Shown here one piece after another: positions 31,633-43,748 of a stretch of DNA of 64,000 bases (positions are counted from its first letter, which is position 1; each line of letters begins with the position of its first letter). The DNA is from Blattamonas nauphoetae (lineage: Eukaryota > Preaxostyla > Oxymonadida): positions 44,311 to 108,310 of the forward strand of contig JARBJD010000259.1 in assembly GCA_033064195.1 (NCBI GenBank), given 5' to 3'. The position numbers and the translations under genes were made by a program. The notes under the pieces were generated by a model. The model had not been told where the DNA came from. It ran no database searches and saw nothing but the letters and a program-made list of their open reading frames with translations.

Positions 31633-33447
31633 TTATTGTTGTTGAAAAGGTTGGAACTGACCCAGTTCGATATGTCTCTCAAACTGAGTCGGTTGAGTGA
31701 TTTGTGGGACATAGGGATCATATCGGCAAAGAAATGATGATGGGACGACACCACATCGAGTTGTTCCCTCGACATACGCAAAACACCATCCGCTTGGATG
31801 GAATTCTTTGACCGAAACAATCTCGCCTTGTCTGCATGCCATTGCTCTTGGATAAGGGGCTATATCCACAAAATCGCTGATAACAACACATGGGGACGAA
31901 GAATAGACGTAATTTTGTGGAGGTTGGGAAGGTTCGGAGATCGTTGTGGTTTCTGGGACTGGATCGTCAGGAGTGTCGTCAATAGGATTTTGGTCAAATT
32001 CAATGAGTGGGGCTGGTTCAGGTTGGTTATCTTCTTCTGATGATTCACTTGAACTTTCATCGATTTGTTTTGTTGTTTTGACGCGAGTATTTTCAAAGTA
32101 AGAAAGCACCGTTGTGGTTCGCTGATTATTCACATACAGATCTGCACTGACCTCCAACCCTTCCTGCATTCCTTGTGGCGAGATAAAGCGGACTATGGCT
32201 GAGCGGGTGTTCCGTCTGCCTCCCTTTGTGAAGTGGATTTTGGCAAGTTGATCCATGTTGAAATGGGCAGCAATATCATCAGCTGTTGTGTTCATTGGGA
32301 GGTTGTTCAACTTGAATTCCAATTTGGACGGAATGGAGACGATTTGATCGACATTTCCGATTCTGATTCCGTCGCATCGATCCAGAGCTTTCTCCATCTC
32401 TTCACGCGTCTGGAAAGACAGGTACAAATGTCTCATATTGTCTCTGCTCTTCAGAAGACGAAATGGGAGCATTTCAATCCCAGCAAAATAAAGATTGATT
32501 CCGTTGTCATTGACTGTGTCTGGAAGGTTCTCGATACGAATCTGCCAGGGAGTGACAGTCTGCACCGGTTGTTGATGTGGATTCGGTTTCACTCGTTCAA
32601 TATGAACGAGATGACCGTTATATCGGATGTGTTGGTCCATTTCCACAGCTTGTTCAGCAGTTGGGACGTCAGCGAAGACAACGAACGCAATTGAGGCCTC
32701 CTGCGTCGGATGAGGCTTAATGCGGATTGATTGTGCTTTTAATGGATCTAGAATCCGTTGAACTTCAGTTCTGGTGATGTCTTGAGGGATGTTCGAGATT
32801 TTCACTTCATTGGAAGGAGGAATAGGTTCTCGAACAGGTCTATGTGATGCTGCTGGCCGTTTCATTGGTGGAGGACGATCAGGCTCCCGAGGATTGGTGT
32901 ATACAACCTTCGGGCGCGTTCCACCAATTTCCATAGATCTGCGTCGATTATGTTCCGTTTGAGCCATTTCGACGGTTTCAAACTCAACGAGGCAACTTCG
33001 ATAGGCTTCCTTTTTGATGAATTTGACACGGGTTGGGTTGTAGTACATGAAGAGTTCACAGATATCTTCGACGTCAGCGTCTTCAGGGACTGGTTGAATG
33101 AAGAGAAACTTTGTGGGTTCAGGTCGACCACGTTGAGGACGGTTTGCCGCGAGCTCTCTCGCGCGTTGTTCTTCGACGCGATGCTGTTCGAGGAGGCGTT
33201 GATATTCCAGTTGACGTCTCTCTTGTTGTTGTTGATATTCCTGACGAGCAGCTGCTTGTCGAAGTTGTTCCTGACGAGCAGCTGCTAGCCATCTTTCTTC
33301 CTGAAGAGCGGCTGCTTTCCGTCTTTCTTCAGATGCTATGTAATCTGCAACCATTCGTTCATTCTCCCTCCTCTCTCTCGCTTCAGCCTCAAGTTGTCGC
33401 TTTGTGCGTCCTTCCTCAGTGGCAGACACCGATGAAGTGATTCCCAT
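31633..33447 (-). CDS. RNA-binding protein: coiled coil, about four RRM-like domains, C-terminal SH3
   Basis: Single-exon, 604 residues from ATG 33447. Residues about 20-105 form a Glu/Gln/Arg-rich coiled coil with near-repeats (AARQEQLRQAAARQEYQQQQERR). Four RRM-like folds follow: TKFLFIQPVPEDADVEDI...SCLVEFETVEMA; NEVKISNIPQDITRTEVQRIL...IAFVVFADVPTAEQAV; WQIRIENLPDTVNDNGINLYF...HLYLSFQTREEMEKAL; and LEFKLNNLPMNTTADDIAAHF...SAIVRFISPQGMQEGL. An acidic linker leads to an SH3-like domain (CVVISDFVDIAPYPRAMACRQGEIVSV...GWCFAYVEG...GVVPSSFL), which normally binds PxxP motifs. The N terminus MGITSS could be N-myristoylated (Gly2, Ser6). RRM repeats with an SH3 domain is an uncommon combination; it suggests coupling RNA binding to membrane or cytoskeletal signalling. 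Confidence 0.85.
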   Translation of the reverse strand: MGITSSVSATEEGRTKRQLEAEARERRENERMVADYIASEERRKAAALQEERWLAAARQEQLRQAAARQEYQQQQERRQLEYQRLLEQHRVEEQRARELAANRPQRGRPEPTKFLFIQPVPEDADVEDICELFMYYNPTRVKFIKKEAYRSCLVEFETVEMAQTEHNRRRSMEIGGTRPKVVYTNPREPDRPPPMKRPAASHRPVREPIPPSNEVKISNIPQDITRTEVQRILDPLKAQSIRIKPHPTQEASIAFVVFADVPTAEQAVEMDQHIRYNGHLVHIERVKPNPHQQPVQTVTPWQIRIENLPDTVNDNGINLYFAGIEMLPFRLLKSRDNMRHLYLSFQTREEMEKALDRCDGIRIGNVDQIVSIPSKLEFKLNNLPMNTTADDIAAHFNMDQLAKIHFTKGGRRNTRSAIVRFISPQGMQEGLEVSADLYVNNQRTTTVLSYFENTRVKTTKQIDESSSESSEEDNQPEPAPLIEFDQNPIDDTPDDPVPETTTISEPSQPPQNYVYSSSPCVVISDFVDIAPYPRAMACRQGEIVSVKEFHPSGWCFAYVEGTTRCGVVPSSFLCRYDPYVPQITQPTQFERHIELGQFQPFQQQ

Positions 33448-33670
33448 GTGATTGATGAAGTGATTGTCTGATCCGTCCCAAAGTGTTTTTTGATATCAAA
33501 TTCAGATCCAACACAATACGGGATCTCCCGAAATTGTGTTGCAGTCATGACAAATGAAAATATACAAAACCAAAATGATGTCAGTTCAATTGAAATGAAG
33601 TTTATTTCGATGAGTGAAGTGATTTGAAGAAAGACGATCCGTGGACGGAAAATAAGACGAGAGAACAACA

Positions 33671-35061
33671 CTAAAGAGGAGGCAGTGTTCCGCTTGCGAG
33701 AGATCCGAGTGGACCACGGCAGACTGGGCAAGATTTTTTGGTTTTGAGCCATGGCTTCAGACACTCAGTATGGAATGCATGATTGCCTATAGAATACGAA
33801 AAGAGAGGCAAGAATGACGGGAAGAGAGTGGAGGGTGTGTGAGGATAACAAATAACACGGAATATACAGTGTGGAATTGGATGATTGAACACATACATTT
33901 CTTGACAATGGTAGAGTTGTCCCCAACATCTATCGAACACAGGCACACTGAGCATGTCCCAAACACTGTTTCATCTTCGGCATTGTTCTTTCGATGCTTC
34001 TCACAGACGAGTCCCCATTTAACTTTTTGAAGTTGGGCATCAGTAAATCCACCAGCTGTGTGTGCAATAGATTCGATGTCCCATTGACGATCCTCGCCGT
34101 GCTCCCGGGGAACAGGATAAAGGAGATTCGTGACCGGATCAGCATAATAAAGGAGATCACCGATATCAATTCTTTCCCACCCCATTTCTTCTGCCATCTC
34201 ACGTGTTATTGCCGGTGGTTGGTCAATTTGCGGTTGATGAGGAGCATTTTGATCCTCTGCATCGTCATGCGAAATGCTAGTTCGTCTTTGAGGTCTGGCT
34301 GGATGGTCTTGAACGACAGGTTGGAAAAGAGGAGGTTGTACAGGCTGAACAGGCATTGGGACTCCCATCAAATCGCCTTCCTCCATTTGCAAACGACGGA
34401 TGAAGTCTTCGCTCAATCTTTGCTGTTCGAGGAGTTCACGGACGCGTCGGTCTTCTTCAGCGAGTTGTGCGAGTAATGGTTCTGAAAGTGTGAGCTCCTC
34501 TGGGATTTCTGAAGGAGGTTGATCATTTGGAGTTATTGAAGTGAGATTTCTGTGGCTGCGAGATCTTTGGAGTGGTTGGTGGGGTGGAAATGTGGGAAGT
34601 GGTGGAATGACGGGCGAATCAAGTAGAGGGTCAGGTGGATGAATATTGGGAGCCGGAGGAGGAGCAGGAAGAAAGGGATTGAATGGGGCAGGCGGATCTG
34701 GTTCGGGAGAGATTCGGTCTCCTCTTCCATGATCGTTGTCATCGCTCAAAGATCTCCAATGCGAACCCTCCTCTGGATGATAGTCTTCGTCACCCATTGT
34801 ATCATCCCCGTTCCATTGGTCTTCATTGTCAAAATCGTCATTGTGGTAGAATCCGAAATCTGTGTCGTCTAAGAGATCAACTAAAGGAACAGTGGGTGGT
34901 GGAGGCACTGCCTTTGGCTTTGCCGCTTTTGGTTTTCGTTTTGGGGTGGTTTTCTTCTTTTTCGTGTTGGGTCTGGGTTGTGGCATGAAATCGTCGTCAT
35001 CGTCTCCACGATCTGCGAGTAGACTTAAACGAGAGGGACGACGAGTACGTGATGACGACAT
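33671..35061 (-). CDS. RING-H2 E3 ubiquitin ligase candidate
   Basis: Exons 35061-33897 and 33786-33671, split by a 110-nt intron (GTATGT...CTATAG) that falls inside the RING finger; splicing gives 426 residues. The RING-H2 pattern is complete only after splicing: CSVC...KKCNHAFHTEC...CPVC, with C-x2-C, C-x-H-x2-H-x2-C and C-x2-C ligands at about residues 373-415. The N-terminal 300 residues are disordered: a basic run (KKKKTTPKRKPKAAKPK), an acidic stretch and proline-rich segments (FNPFLPAPPPAPNIHPPDP). Such proteins usually recruit an E2 and ubiquitinate a partner bound through the disordered part. I use ATG 35061 (MSSSRTRRPSRL) because the frame upstream has no ATG. It lies 222 bp upstream of the RRM-SH3 gene on the same strand. 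Confidence 0.85.
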
Positions 35062-35167
35062 GAAGACGAGGCGAAGTTTTTTGGAGACAAGAGAAAGAAT
35101 TCCCTGAGTGACAGACAACGATTAAACAAAAGTTGTGAGCTCGATCCAACTCACTTTTCAACTGATT

Positions 35168-35834
35168 TAAGGATATATAGTACGGAGACGTGATAGAACC
35201 GATACACGATCAGAAAAATGGAGGTGAATTAACTGATGTGGAATGTGAAATGATAAATCAAGAGTGAAATGACCGAGTATGATGTGACGAAAAGAAGACA
35301 GTGGAACAGAATATTTAATAACGTAAATCAAGAATACTTTGTGATGATCCTGTGCATGATGCACGTAGAGTGATGTTTAGGTGTGTGGTGTGAATGGGTG
35401 GTTGGGTAAGAATGAATCTCAGCGGAGTCCTCTCCATCACAAATGAATTGTAGATAAAGCTTCAGCGATGGGGGATCTGCTGACGTTGGTGTGAGTACTG
35501 TGAACAGTGGAAGTACAATTGGCCAGTGAAATCTCGCGTACTCGACGAACCAATCGAATGACACGTTGTGGCGTGATTAGAAGAAAGATGATGACATCCG
35601 ACTGTTTGGAAGTTCGACGAGAGAAGAAAGACATAAAGGGGGTGTATGGTTGTTGTTTGGATGTTGTGTAGTGACGTGAAATTCCACACACAGACGGGTG
35701 CAGTGATATAGTGATGTTGTTTACGCCAGTGCGACTTGATCATTCTGTGGAATGTGCTCATTGGACAAATCGCAGAGTTTATGGTGATGTGAAAAGAAAG
35801 ATTCTGTGGTGGATGGGGTGAGATGAGGTGATGA
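35168..35834. repeat. 3'-flank repeat, copy A (matches 48243-48835)
   Basis: Closely matches the sequence after receptor gene B, starting at ctaaggatata/ttaaggatata and including a long near-identical stretch (gaaaaatggaggtgaattaa...). It marks the left end of the duplicated unit. No gene is called here. Confidence 0.85.
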
Positions 35835-36359
35835 TCATGAAAGACAGTTCTGGCGATCCACAGGATTCGAGAATTCAACAGAGTCCAGTTTCCTTTCGAT
35901 CGAGTCGAGATTCGGTCGTTGTGATGGTTCCAGTGACAGACACGATGTGATCAGCTCGTGGAGGGCGACATTGTGGATCAGTTCCATTTTCGGAAGATTT
36001 CCTGTTCCCAGTTGACGATTCGCATTCACAGCATCCATCTCGCGCATCGGAACTGTCTCGCTCTCAATCTCGAACAGAACAAGGCCAAGACTGAATACTG
36101 CTGCCTTCTTATGATCAAACTCTTTTGAGGGCCCGCCCACAGTTTGAGTTGCTTCAGGAGCCCTCCATCGGAGCAACTCGAACCCTTCCCCCTGCGTCTG
36201 GGATTGGGTGTGTGTTTGGTTGGTGTCTTGTTCAGTGTATCCTGTCGTTTGGAGGGCAGGACCGCCCTTCCAGTAGGTCCATTACGAAACCTGGGGCTCC
36301 TCTCATGACGAGATATGGTGTGATCAATTATAAGAATAAGTTATTAATGGGTAGGCCTG

Positions 36360-37289
36360 GTCAATTTCTTCATTCAAATACATTTATGCCATCTCCTCAT
36401 CGTTACTCATGGAAATATCTCTTTCCAATATCGATCCTTAACAAGTTGATGCTCCTTTGATGGTCAATCATATTATTGAGACCTCACTTCTGTCAACAAA
36501 TATTTGCCTTTCTCTGGCAGCACAACCCACAAACCCACACTCCCATGACACGCTAGTTAACAATAGTAGCTCACGGATCTCGTATCCAGACATTTTGTCA
36601 ACGAAGGGCTCACTCGAAACCTAGTTGGAGCAGATTGATCCTCGAATCGTTCACCAACTCCAGATGTAGTTATTAGCTCAGTGTCTTTTCGATTTGGTGA
36701 GTACTGTCGAATTAGTGTTCGTCACGGGTGCGAAGGTTAGTTGTACAAGATATCGCACACTTCACCAACCGGACTCAGAGTCCAGAACACAGACAGAATA
36801 GGAGGCAACCCCACGATGAGGAGACAGGAATACGCATCAACGATATGAAAGGACGATAAACCGGCGAATGTTATCAGACTGGATCCCTCCAGTCGGACTG
36901 GTCTGAACTTGCCGATCCTTCGGAGGAAGAACCCTCAACAATTTCAATTATCTTCACCTGAAGACAGCCGGGCTTTCATCCAAGTTGTCCGTACAGACAG
37001 GGTAAGAAGAATATGAGGGTGAACTCAGCATATCGATCATGTGAGGTGTGGGACTCATGTGTCCCTCTCACCAGCGACTTCGATCGACACAATGACGTGG
37101 TAAAGTCCAGTACCATCATGCAATGAACAAACTCAAAAGGAGAGGAGGACAGAATCAGCGATGACAACGCACGATAAGCGAAGCCGAGATCCACAAAAAT
37201 CAAGGTCCCATCGATTCCGGGAGAGTGGTATTTAAACAAAGGCAAACCGTAAATAACCCTCCAAGCTGAGCCCCAAGCATCTATTTACT
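36360..37289. other. Interior of the composite insertion, no gene recognised
   Basis: Broken by stops in all frames with no recognisable family. The left third resembles neither the receptor genes nor the transposases in this window. Confidence 0.4.
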
Positions 37290-40170
37290 GTTGCCACTTC
37301 ATCGTGAGTGCACTGTCGACGCAACAGGGATCCTCTATCCCGACTACCTCGATAATTCCGACAACTTCAAAAATTCCAAAATAGTGGACACAAATCGGCT
37401 TCTATCCATCGACATCTTGAAATATTCCCTCTTCCTTGAGTTCTCTCATGTTTTGAACACAACAGCGCCGCTCGTTTCTACAACTCTTCAAATTCCAACA
37501 ATTGCAACATACATCTCTTTCGCTGACAAATTTAAGCATTTATGCCTCAACCAGTATAGGGGAACGATCTTGTTGACGAGTATTGTTACTATGAGGCGGA
37601 CTACAACCAGTCGTAGCCGCATCTTCCATCACGGATTATCAAGATCACTGGGGTCAGCATTCTGCCTGAATATACATCAAAACACCATCTCCGAGTTTCT
37701 AATCGAGAATTGTTCGAAACTGGAGATTTGTATGCCGGCACAAAACAGCTCTCGGTGCAAGCTTATCATCGACTCTGAGGTGTCAGTCTGACCCCTAACA
37801 ACTTCAACTCGCATTGCTATTCCGAAAACGAATGTAATTACGTTCCTTTATGCGTTTGCCTTCAAAGACACTGTCAGTTACCCCGCACCACAAAACAGCT
37901 CCGTCGAGAAAGGTGACGACACTTGCGATTTCACCACCATTCATTCATCTCCGAGGGGCATTGACGATCATCAAACTCTGTGTCGCTTCCTTCTCTCTCC
38001 CAGAGGACACAACGACCATAACATCGTCTGTCGCGAACTCACGAGCTCTCAGAGATTCGGCTGTATGTCTCGACAACAGTCTGAAATTCACCATCTCCAA
38101 GTTTGGTGTTGACAGATGTTGCAAATCTGAGACAACTCTGTCGAACAAGAAGGCAAATTTCGGAACCCAACATCGAATTAGTTCTCTCACATCCCGAGGA
38201 AGCTCGGTTGAGAAATGAGACAACTTCTGTACGATTTGGTCATCCCATTTGCTCCGTCTCCTATCCTTGCTTCGATGTTCCCCGACCATCCCTTTTTCTT
38301 ACGGCCTGAACGACAAACTCTGATGTGAACACAACAATCACCGATTGCCTCGCTGTCATCATTGCTGATGTATCCAGATAAACTAAGTTCACTATCGTAT
38401 CTTCCTCCCTGACTGTCGACGCCACAGATGCAGTACTTGTCAAATGGACCGTGACAGAAACGAGATTGAGAACTGAAATGGTTCTTCACCTGGACAACTC
38501 GTTAAAGAAGAAAGGTCCGTCCGCAGCACCAGCTCCGCCACGTTCAGTGTGAGTTTCATCCGCTGGGCAGAATTGGTCAGCGATGACATTGACATCTGTT
38601 CAGAACGATGTAGTAGAAACGCTTGGAACATCGCTCAGCGAGAGAATTATCGGTCAGCATCGATGAATGGATGGAGAATGTTGCAATCCATCCCAACCAC
38701 AAAGATCTCCTCGGTTCAACCATAGTCGAGCTTGATATGTCCATGCAAGGCTCAAACTGCAACGATGGCTCAAACGAGTTGACCATCGAAAAGGAGACAA
38801 GGTTACGACCGAGACACTCCATTGTGAATGATAGTTACGGTGTCATTGTGAGTCAGCCTTGTTGTTCCTGATATAGTTCGGCGGAACGGACTTTCAACAC
38901 CGCATTATTTGATGAGTGTGACATTGATCGAACAGTTTCCTGAGGGAAACTCCACAGCGAGCATCTCAACAACTCCAGTCTCCACTGCTCGTCTGATTGG
39001 GATTGGCGCAGTATTGCGCTCTGATTGACAGGAAGACAGGACTCTTCCATTCATATCTTCTGGATAGTTTCCATCACAGATGTTGGGAAGACGTCGATTG
39101 TGTTCACAATCGTTCAACACTAATGAATTCTCATCCGAACACTTTTCACCACCGACAGCCTTGACTCGCGAACTTCATTCAGGTTTCCGGTTTATCCGCA
39201 GACATTGTCTCTCCATTTGTTCGAATCCAACGAAACTGTGTCGTACTCACACTTTCTGGTCGTGCCCTTCCCCACACGACCACATCCTCAGCCCTGAGAA
39301 CCCACCAGACCTGAAGGACTCTCACAGATAGATGAATTGGTTCCTTGTCGACAGGATCGAGATTGTGGTCTGCTTCTCTCTCACTCGTCGATGGTCCTCT
39401 TCCAGAGTGTGGCCAGACGATCATCGCGACAGGATTCGAGGGTAGGAATGAAAATGGAGAAGATGTGCATGTAAATGGAGCACTTCCGATCTTTTTGACA
39501 ACAAAGCTAGCTGTCATCATCAACAGCTCTCTGAATCCCGTTGTCACCAGGAAGGGAGAGATACCGTTCAACTTAACTGGATCTTCAACGGTATTGACAA
39601 CAGAATCGGGTCAATTGCTATGACTCGTGATTCAGCAACAAATGTTATTCAAATGGAATATGGGACACACACGCGATCAAATGATCATTGTGCACTCTAC
39701 GAGCAAAGGGCAGTCTTTCACTAGAGGGAGATCTGGGTATTCACAAAACTGTTTCTCATCTGATTATGATTCAGAGACCGAATGACTTCGAGAGCGAAGA
39801 ACTCAAAATAGAGTTGACCAACACGACTTCAGGTACTGGAGGCGAGGTACTCTCCGAAGTTGCCCGATCGAGGGTGGTGAAGGGGGAAGCAGTCTATTCC
39901 GGGCACAACCTTCTTCTATCCGAAGACATTGCCACATTGAGTTCGTCACACTCACACGAAGGGTCATCCTTTGCACTCTCTGTCACCTCGCCGCAAGCAT
40001 TGTTCACAACTGTCCCGTCTTTCAGGCAGACCGGAACGTTTAGTGTGGAGTCGGAGTATCGTGTCTGAAGGAGCCGGCATCTTCAGTTCGGACACCGATC
40101 TTGTCTTCGAAGGGTCGAAGCAATCGGATGTTCATCATGACAAGTGGGGGAGAGACAAGAAGACATGAGT
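37290..40170 (+). pseudogene. Decayed receptor-type gene inside the composite insertion
   Basis: Short plus-strand frames in changing phase have the composition and rhythm of the receptor extracellular region: ITISKFGVDRCCKSETTL, EGRNENGEDVHVNGALP, LAVIINSSLNPVV, LKIELTNTTSGTGGEV. Asn/Thr/Ser-rich beta-repeat texture and codon choice match the receptors, but stops and frameshifts are frequent. It is in the opposite orientation to the host gene A. The assignment is by texture, not by full alignment. Confidence 0.45.
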
Positions 40171-40680
40171 GAGTGAGCACTTCGGCTGGTCACCGAATGG
40201 TCTTGCGCTCCAAACTCACTCAAGCTTGTTCTATTCTGTTTGGTGGCAGCAGCTTGTCGCTGGTCACGGCCTGCCTTCGCCATCACCACTATCAGTTGAG
40301 ACTTCAGGCTTGTTTTCTTCCTTATTCATCCCTTTTTTGGTCCTTTCAAGTCTCGTCATGAGAGGAGCCCCAGGTTTCGTAATGGACCTACTGGAAGGGC
40401 GGTCCTTTTACAGAAACCAGGGCTCCTCTCATCTAATAGTCTGCCACACCCACAGGTTTTCTTCTCCAATGGGAATTGGAGTTTCTTTTGCCTTTTTGCT
40501 CCTTCTCCCGGTCTTTGACCAGAACCAGGTGCTCACCGAGAGGTGGCAACTGGGAATATTATGGGAGAGCCTCTTGAACTCAAAGAGAGAACTCGTACAA
40601 GTTCCTACACTTCTCTCTTTACTCTTGATTTGTTTCTCGGTTCACGACCGAGAAAGATTTCATTTGAATGTTCATTATTA
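40171..40680. other. Right interior of the composite insertion
   Basis: Contains the fused element termini at 40351-40432. The remainder (40433-40680) has only short frames and no recognised family. Confidence 0.45.
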
Positions 40681-43469
40681 CAGGCCTACCCATTAATAAC
40701 TTATTCTTATAATTGATCACACCATATCTCGTCATGAGAGGAGCCCTGGTTTCTGTAAAACGATTTGCTAATGATGGAGCTTCCTGTCCCTTCTCAAGTG
40801 TTGCCGGTGGCTCATTCTTTCCTGGCGACAGGTCAAGCTGGACATTCCCATTTTCGTCAAAAAGAACAAAGTTTGACGATAGACGAGAAAGGAGTGGCTA
40901 TTGCGATGACACTTTTTGGAGCTCCGACAATGCGTGAGCGATCTGTTTGGCGGTTCGGAGTTTCGTGATGGGGATCTTCTGTGCGGTGTGGAGTCGATCG
41001 TACAGTGTGTCCTTCTTGCTCACAGGCTTTGTCTGCATCGCTTCTCCTTTCAAAACCATCATGCCTTCAAGATTCGAGACATTCTTTCCGGTTACATCCA
41101 TTTCGTTTGTTTCGATCCAACTTTGCTTTGGAATAACTGTCGCGTCTGCTTTGCTGAATTGCCCTTCGGTGTCTCCAGCCACGAGAATTGAGTTTTGGTG
41201 AAGATTGACATTACAGTCTTCTGTCGCCTCAATCTTGTCTGGTTGAAAAGCGTCCATCTCTGCGTGATTCGTACTCGCCAGTTGCTTGTCTTTCGATTTG
41301 TTCTTCTGACGACGGCGACAGCAGACAATGACCACAATCAAAAGAAGAGCCAGACAGATAAGACAGACAACAAGTGGAATCCACCACTTCATGTTGTCCA
41401 GCACAGATTGGGCCATGCGATCGGCAGAGTTGGATTGGATCAAAAAGCTGTCTTTCGTTCGAACTTCATTTCCATAAATCAGCCTTCCACGCCATTCCAG
41501 TGACCGTTCAAGATTTTGAGACTGAGGAAGAGAAAGCGTGATTCTGGATTCACTGAACGAGGTTGTGGAGGCTTTGGTCAGGTTAACTTCAATGGACTGT
41601 CCTTCTGCTTTCGTCTTTTTCACTTCAAACACTTCGAGCGACAAACCACAATCAAACAAGCACAACCCAGAAATCTCAACTGTGAACTGTTTCGTTTGCT
41701 TGTCCAGAGCACTCTTCGATTCAGACTTCAGAGATGGAACGAAGAGAGGCGATGCGACAACCGAGGCCAGTCCCGTCAACTTGCATTCGTTGGCTGAGAT
41801 CCACGGTGAGAGAACTGGTGATGTTCCATCTCCTCCATTCAACGATCCTACAACAAGATGCCCTTCCTCAGAACAGGCAATGTTCCGACGCGCTGACGAG
41901 GTGAAGTCTGTTCGAGGCGAGTTGTCGTGGAATGTCGTCGTTTCGATGGTCAAGTTGCCTGCCTTCATTCGAATAGCGCCCTGCGCAAGATTCGAAAGTT
42001 TGGTGTTGTCGATGTCAGTGATGCAGTTGTCGAGTTGGATGAGTCCTGTTTCCCAGGAGCAGACTGACGAATCATCGGAATCACTTTCATCGTTTTCGTT
42101 GTGAGTTGGCTGGAGGGAATCTGAAGGACCAACGAATGAACCGTCTTTGATCACGATCGTGGATTCCGAGGCGAAGAGGAAGACGAAAGATGGAAGTGTC
42201 GATTCGATGAGCACATCAACGTCTCGGAGTTCGAAGAGGCCATCCGACGAAACAACAATCATCCCTTTCTCTCCCATCTGCGCTGACAAAGGAACACGAA
42301 GTTTCGGTTCAATCGAAGTCCCTTTCTCAATAACAACAATTCCATGAGCCAAACATGAAACAGTGTTCGAAAGTGACGCGTTCTGTTTGATCCGAATCGA
42401 CACATCCAACGATCCAGTCATCGCTCCCACTTTCCACGCAGAGTCCATCGAACTGCACGGTCGGTCACTCATCCCACACAAACGAGACGAATCAGACGAC
42501 GATGAATCACAGAACACGATGATCGGGGATGGAGCTGGGTCTGTTGAGAATGTCACTGTACCTTCGACAAACACAACTTGTGTCGTTTCAGCGTTCTCGA
42601 TCGAAACTATCTCGTACGTTCTGCTGTATTGCAGCGTGTCTGGCCAACCAATCGCAATTTCTGATGACGATCCTTTCAAGATCGTCTCAAATGAAGCCGT
42701 AAAAGTGTCACCAGAATCCAATGTGACCAAGAATGGAGTGTGAAGAGGCAGATCGGTGCCAGTCAGTTCAATTCGGACGGTTGTGTGGAGAGTGTTCGCA
42801 AAATCGCATTTGGCTGATGTGACTTTTGGCGGATGGGGAATCGTGAACGTTGAACAATCCAGCAATGCATCCGTGTATCCCCTGGTGATTGAAAGGATTG
42901 AGGTGGAAAACTACCAGGATGCACAAAAGAGCGGAGAGTGTATTCGGCTTCTGGAAGAATCCCATCTGCTCCCGACGATACGGTCGCTATTCCAGTACCA
43001 TGCGGATCTAACCCGACCACATGGATCTAACCCGACCACAAAAGACACTTTTTTCGACTCAAATCTCAATCCATCCCAGATTTCTCCCAACCCACGTTTG
43101 AGTGAGTCCAACCCATTTGGAGATTGGATTCCTCCCTCCCCCATGAATCATCGAGGGAGAAATCGAACTTCCAAAATAGGATTCCAGGGCTGGGGCGCCT
43201 ATTTGGGAGTCAGGGTATCGACCCTTTTTTGGCTCCAAAATAGGAGGTTCTTAATATTTAAGCTTAGGGAATCCAAACTTCAGAACCACTTTTCTCCACG
43301 CCTGTTCAAGATTTTTCTTTTTCGTTTCATTTCTGGTGGTTTGGGATGGTTTTCTCTCGAAATGACAATTTTTCGAAAAATGAAAAATCCTGGGGGGACC
43401 TGGGTGGAAATTTAGGGTCAAATACTGATTTCCCTGTATACAGCTCGACTAGTTCTGAATTGCATTTTA

Positions 43470-43655
43470 ATTATTCAGAAATGAACATAATTGTTCAGAA
43501 ATGTATTTTGATTGTTCAGAAATGAACATGATTGTTCAGAAATGAATTTTAATTTTTCAGAAATGAACATGAATTATTCGTAAATGAACAGTGATTTTTC
43601 TGAAATGAACAATGATTATTCGGAAATGAACAGTGATTGTTCAGAAATGAACGGC
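43470..43655 (+). repeat. Subterminal motif array, left side of the mariner-like element
   Basis: About eight degenerate copies of TTCAGAAATGAACATGATTG at 20-25-bp spacing. Mirror-image copies sit at 45430-45603 next to the other terminus. Likely transposase or host-factor binding sites. Confidence 0.8.
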
Positions 43656-43748
43656 TCTTTTTCGGCTTTATTTTAGACCACTCGTTTTAGAAAAGACTAA
43701 CAGAACGAAGGGAAACACTCTTGTGTGGTGAATTATTGATGAAGCAGT

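Larger units (their letters stand above)
36259..40760. mobile_element. 4.5-kb composite insertion with inverted ends, inside receptor gene A
   Basis: Against gene B, extra DNA begins near 36259 and ends near 40760. The ends are inverted copies: 36285-36359 pairs with 40681-40756 (GGGCTCCTCTCATGACGAGA... over about 75 bp). An internal copy at 40351-40404 is the exact inverse of 36259-36312 and is joined directly to a copy of the other terminus (40405-40432). I could not find a clear target duplication. It holds no intact transposase; the interior is mostly decayed receptor-like DNA. Confidence 0.7.

Noticed and set aside
43470-43655. CRISPR-like spaced repeats
   Set aside because: The motif is degenerate, spacers are 5-10 bp and mirrored at the other transposon end; these are subterminal transposon repeats in a eukaryote.
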